Assembly: GCA_030682415.1 (NCBI GenBank)
Contig: JAUXOE010000038.1
Span: 1-36,263, forward strand
Length of the DNA stretch: 36,263 bases
Source of the DNA: Parvibaculum sp.
GTDB taxonomy: Bacteria; Pseudomonadota; Alphaproteobacteria; Parvibaculales; Parvibaculaceae
Direction of reading: 5' to 3'
The notes beneath the pieces were generated by a model, which worked only from the letters and a program-made list of their open reading frames with translations, was not told the origin of the DNA and did not search any database. The number at the start of each line of letters is the position of its first letter. Within the stretch, counting starts at the first letter, position 1. The translations under genes and the position numbers were made by a program. This document shows, in pieces, positions 34,022-36,263 of this stretch.

Positions 34022-36025
34022 TCAAGCCGCCTCGTCCGAATTGTAGTCCACCAGCCGCACCACATCGGCCATGATGTCGGTGATCTGGAAGTCCTTCGGC
34101 GTATAGATCGCGGCGACGCCGGCGGCGCGCAGCGCCACCTCGTCCTCGGGCGGGATGATGCCGCCAACGACGACCGGAATGTCGGAAAGCCCCGCCTCGC
34201 GCATCCGCCGCATCACATCCTCGACCAGCGGCACATGGGAACCGGACAGGATCGACAAGCCGACGACATGCACATCGCCCTCCTGCGCCGACGCAACGAT
34301 CTGTTCGGGCGTCAGGCGGATGCCGTCATAAACGACATCCATGCCGCAGTCGCGGGCCCGCACGGCGATCTGCTCGGCGCCATTGGAATGGCCGTCGAGG
34401 CCGGGCTTGCCGACAAGGAATTTCAAGCGTCGGCCGAGTTTCGAGGACAGGGCATCGACCATCGCGCGCACAGGGTCGAGATCGCCCGGCGCGTTGCGTG
34501 CCGCGCGCGACACACCGGTCGGCGCGCGATACTCGCCGAAGACGGTGCGCAAGGCGGTTGCCCACTCGCCGGTGGTCACGCCGGCCTTGGCGCACACAAT
34601 TGACGGTTCCATGATGTTGCGGCCTTCTTTCGCCGCACGGCGCAGATCGACAAGCGCGGCCTCGACGGCATCATTGTCGCGCGCCGCCCGCCAGGCCTCG
34701 AGTGCCGCAACCTGTTCGGCCTCGACGCCGGCATCGACCACATGGATCGAGCCCGCGCCGGTCGAGAGCGGCGACGGCGCCGATTCCACATAGCGATTGA
34801 CGCCGACCACGACCTGGCGCCCGGCCTCGATTTCGGCGAGACGCGCCGAATTGGATTCGACGAGGCGCTCTTTCATGTAGGCGGTATCGACGGCAGCGAC
34901 CGCGCCGCCCATTTCGTCGATCCGCGCCAGTTCCTCGCGCGCTTCCGCCTTCAGCGCCGCGACCTTGGCATCCATCGCCTTCGAGCCGTCGAAAATGTCG
35001 CCATACTCGAGCAGATCGGTTTCATAGGCGAGAATCTGTTGCGCGCGGAGCGACCATTGCTGGTCCCAGGGGCGCGGCAGGCCAAGCGCCTCGTTCCAGG
35101 CCGGCAGCTGCACGGCGCGGGCGCGGGCATTCTTGGAAAGCGTCACCGCCAGCATTTCAAGCAGAATGCGATAGACGTTGTTCTCGGGCTGCTGCTCGGT
35201 GAGACCCAGCGAATTGACCTGCACGCCATAGCGGAAGCGGCGCAGCTTTGCATCCGCAACGCCGTAGCGTTCGCGGCAGATCTCGTCCCAGAGATCGACA
35301 AAGGCGCGCATTTTTGCGATTTCGGTGATGAAGCGCACGCCGGCATTGACGAAAAAGCTGATCCGGCCGACGACCTGCGGGAAGTCCTTGTCCGGCACCT
35401 GCCCGCTCGCCTTCAACCGGTCGAGCACCGCCTGCGCGGTCGCCAGCGCAAAGGCCAGCTCCTGTACCGGCGTCGCGCCCGCTTCCTGCAGATGATAGGA
35501 GCAGACGTTTGTGGGGTTCCACTTCGGCACTTCGCGGTAGGTGTAGGAAACGATGTCTGTGATCAGACGCATTGAGGGCTCGGGCGGGAACACGTAGGTG
35601 CCGCGCGAGAGATATTCCTTGATGATGTCGTTCTGGACCGTGCCCTGAAGCTTCTTCCGGTCGGCGCCCTGTTCGTCGGCAACCGCGATGTAAAGCGCCA
35701 GCAGCCAGGCCGCCGTCGCATTGATCGTCATCGAGGTGTTCATCTGCTCCATCGGGATCGCATCGAAGAGCGCGCGCATATCGCCGATATGGGAAACCGG
35801 AACGCCGACCTTTCCGACCTCACCGCGCGCCAGCACATGGTCGCAGTCATAGCCGGTCTGTGTCGGCAGATCGAAGGCGATCGAAAGGCCGGTCTGGCCG
35901 CGCGAGAGGTTCGTTCGGTAAAGCGCGTTCGAGGCCTTCGCCGTCGAATGGCCGGCATAGGTGCGGAAAATCCAGGGCTGGTCCTTGCCCGGAACACCCG
36001 TACCGCCCTCACTGCCCTTGCTCAT
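34022..36025 (-). CDS. meaA: methylmalonyl-CoA mutase family protein, ethylmalonyl-CoA mutase / MeaA type
   Basis: 667 aa: SRGQTGLSIAFDLPTQTGYDCDH, N-terminal mutase barrel, C-terminal B12-binding GLDGHSNGAEQIA and VGGIIPPED. Single-chain MeaA/Ecm layout. Start at internal MSKGSEGG. Confidence 0.88.
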   Translation of the reverse strand: MSKGSEGGTGVPGKDQPWIFRTYAGHSTAKASNALYRTNLSRGQTGLSIAFDLPTQTGYDCDHVLARGEVGKVGVPVSHIGDMRALFDAIPMEQMNTSMTINATAAWLLALYIAVADEQGADRKKLQGTVQNDIIKEYLSRGTYVFPPEPSMRLITDIVSYTYREVPKWNPTNVCSYHLQEAGATPVQELAFALATAQAVLDRLKASGQVPDKDFPQVVGRISFFVNAGVRFITEIAKMRAFVDLWDEICRERYGVADAKLRRFRYGVQVNSLGLTEQQPENNVYRILLEMLAVTLSKNARARAVQLPAWNEALGLPRPWDQQWSLRAQQILAYETDLLEYGDIFDGSKAMDAKVAALKAEAREELARIDEMGGAVAAVDTAYMKERLVESNSARLAEIEAGRQVVVGVNRYVESAPSPLSTGAGSIHVVDAGVEAEQVAALEAWRAARDNDAVEAALVDLRRAAKEGRNIMEPSIVCAKAGVTTGEWATALRTVFGEYRAPTGVSRAARNAPGDLDPVRAMVDALSSKLGRRLKFLVGKPGLDGHSNGAEQIAVRARDCGMDVVYDGIRLTPEQIVASAQEGDVHVVGLSILSGSHVPLVEDVMRRMREAGLSDIPVVVGGIIPPEDEVALRAAGVAAIYTPKDFQITDIMADVVRLVDYNSDEAA

Positions 36026-36219
36026 CGCTTGCCCTCGTGTCCACCGACATTCTGGAGACCCATTATCACAGGCTTTGCTGCGCTGCAAAAGAGCCAGGGC
36101 AGCCCTGTTTGCCCCCGCCTTCAATCAAGGGGGGAAGCGCCGCAATAGATATCGCGCCGCCGCCGGACGCGTTAACCTGCGCGCACCGAAACTGAAAATA
36201 CAACGGATGGACAAAACTT

Positions 36220-36263
36220 ATGTCAGACCTCGACCAGGACCTGTTTCAGCTTGCGATGTCGGA
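36220..36263 (+). CDS. start of a CDS truncated by the window edge
   Basis: ATG at 36220: MSDLDQDLFQLAMS..., open to the window end. Confidence 0.4.
   Translation, partial: MSDLDQDLFQLAMS

Noticed and set aside
1-36263. CRISPR array, rRNA or prophage
   Set aside because: No regularly spaced repeats, no rRNA-like sequence and no phage structural genes were seen. The only clear mobile element is the 15051-18076 transposon.

Overview
This is a GC-rich bacterial window, probably alphaproteobacterial by gene content and style (inference). It is densely packed with about 38 genes. Much of the left half looks like an accessory catabolic neighbourhood: four acyl/aryl-CoA ligases, three SDRs, tandem carboxymuconolactone-decarboxylase-like proteins, an MBL-fold hydrolase, two GSTs, a GH84/O-GlcNAcase-like protein, a luciferase-like monooxygenase and TetR regulators. 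The right half holds more housekeeping-type genes: TusA-like, ArsC-like, Coq4-like, dsbB, coq7, HNH endonuclease, gluQRS, an acyltransferase, an AEC transporter, a compact VWA/membrane/coiled-coil operon and an ethylmalonyl-CoA-mutase-type meaA. The strongest finding is a complete 3026-bp mobile element at 15051..18076. It has perfect 17-bp terminal inverted repeats (GGTAGTGTCTCAGTTTG) and a perfect 8-bp target duplication (CACCCCAC). It carries one IS1-like DDE transposase ORF, three uncharacterised passenger ORFs and a near-canonical but odd tRNA-like gene (putative anticodon CCC, C1-G72, C at position 55). A tRNA-like passenger in an IS1-type transposon is the best candidate here for something undescribed. 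All calls come from reading the sequence and supplied translations; no database search was run.
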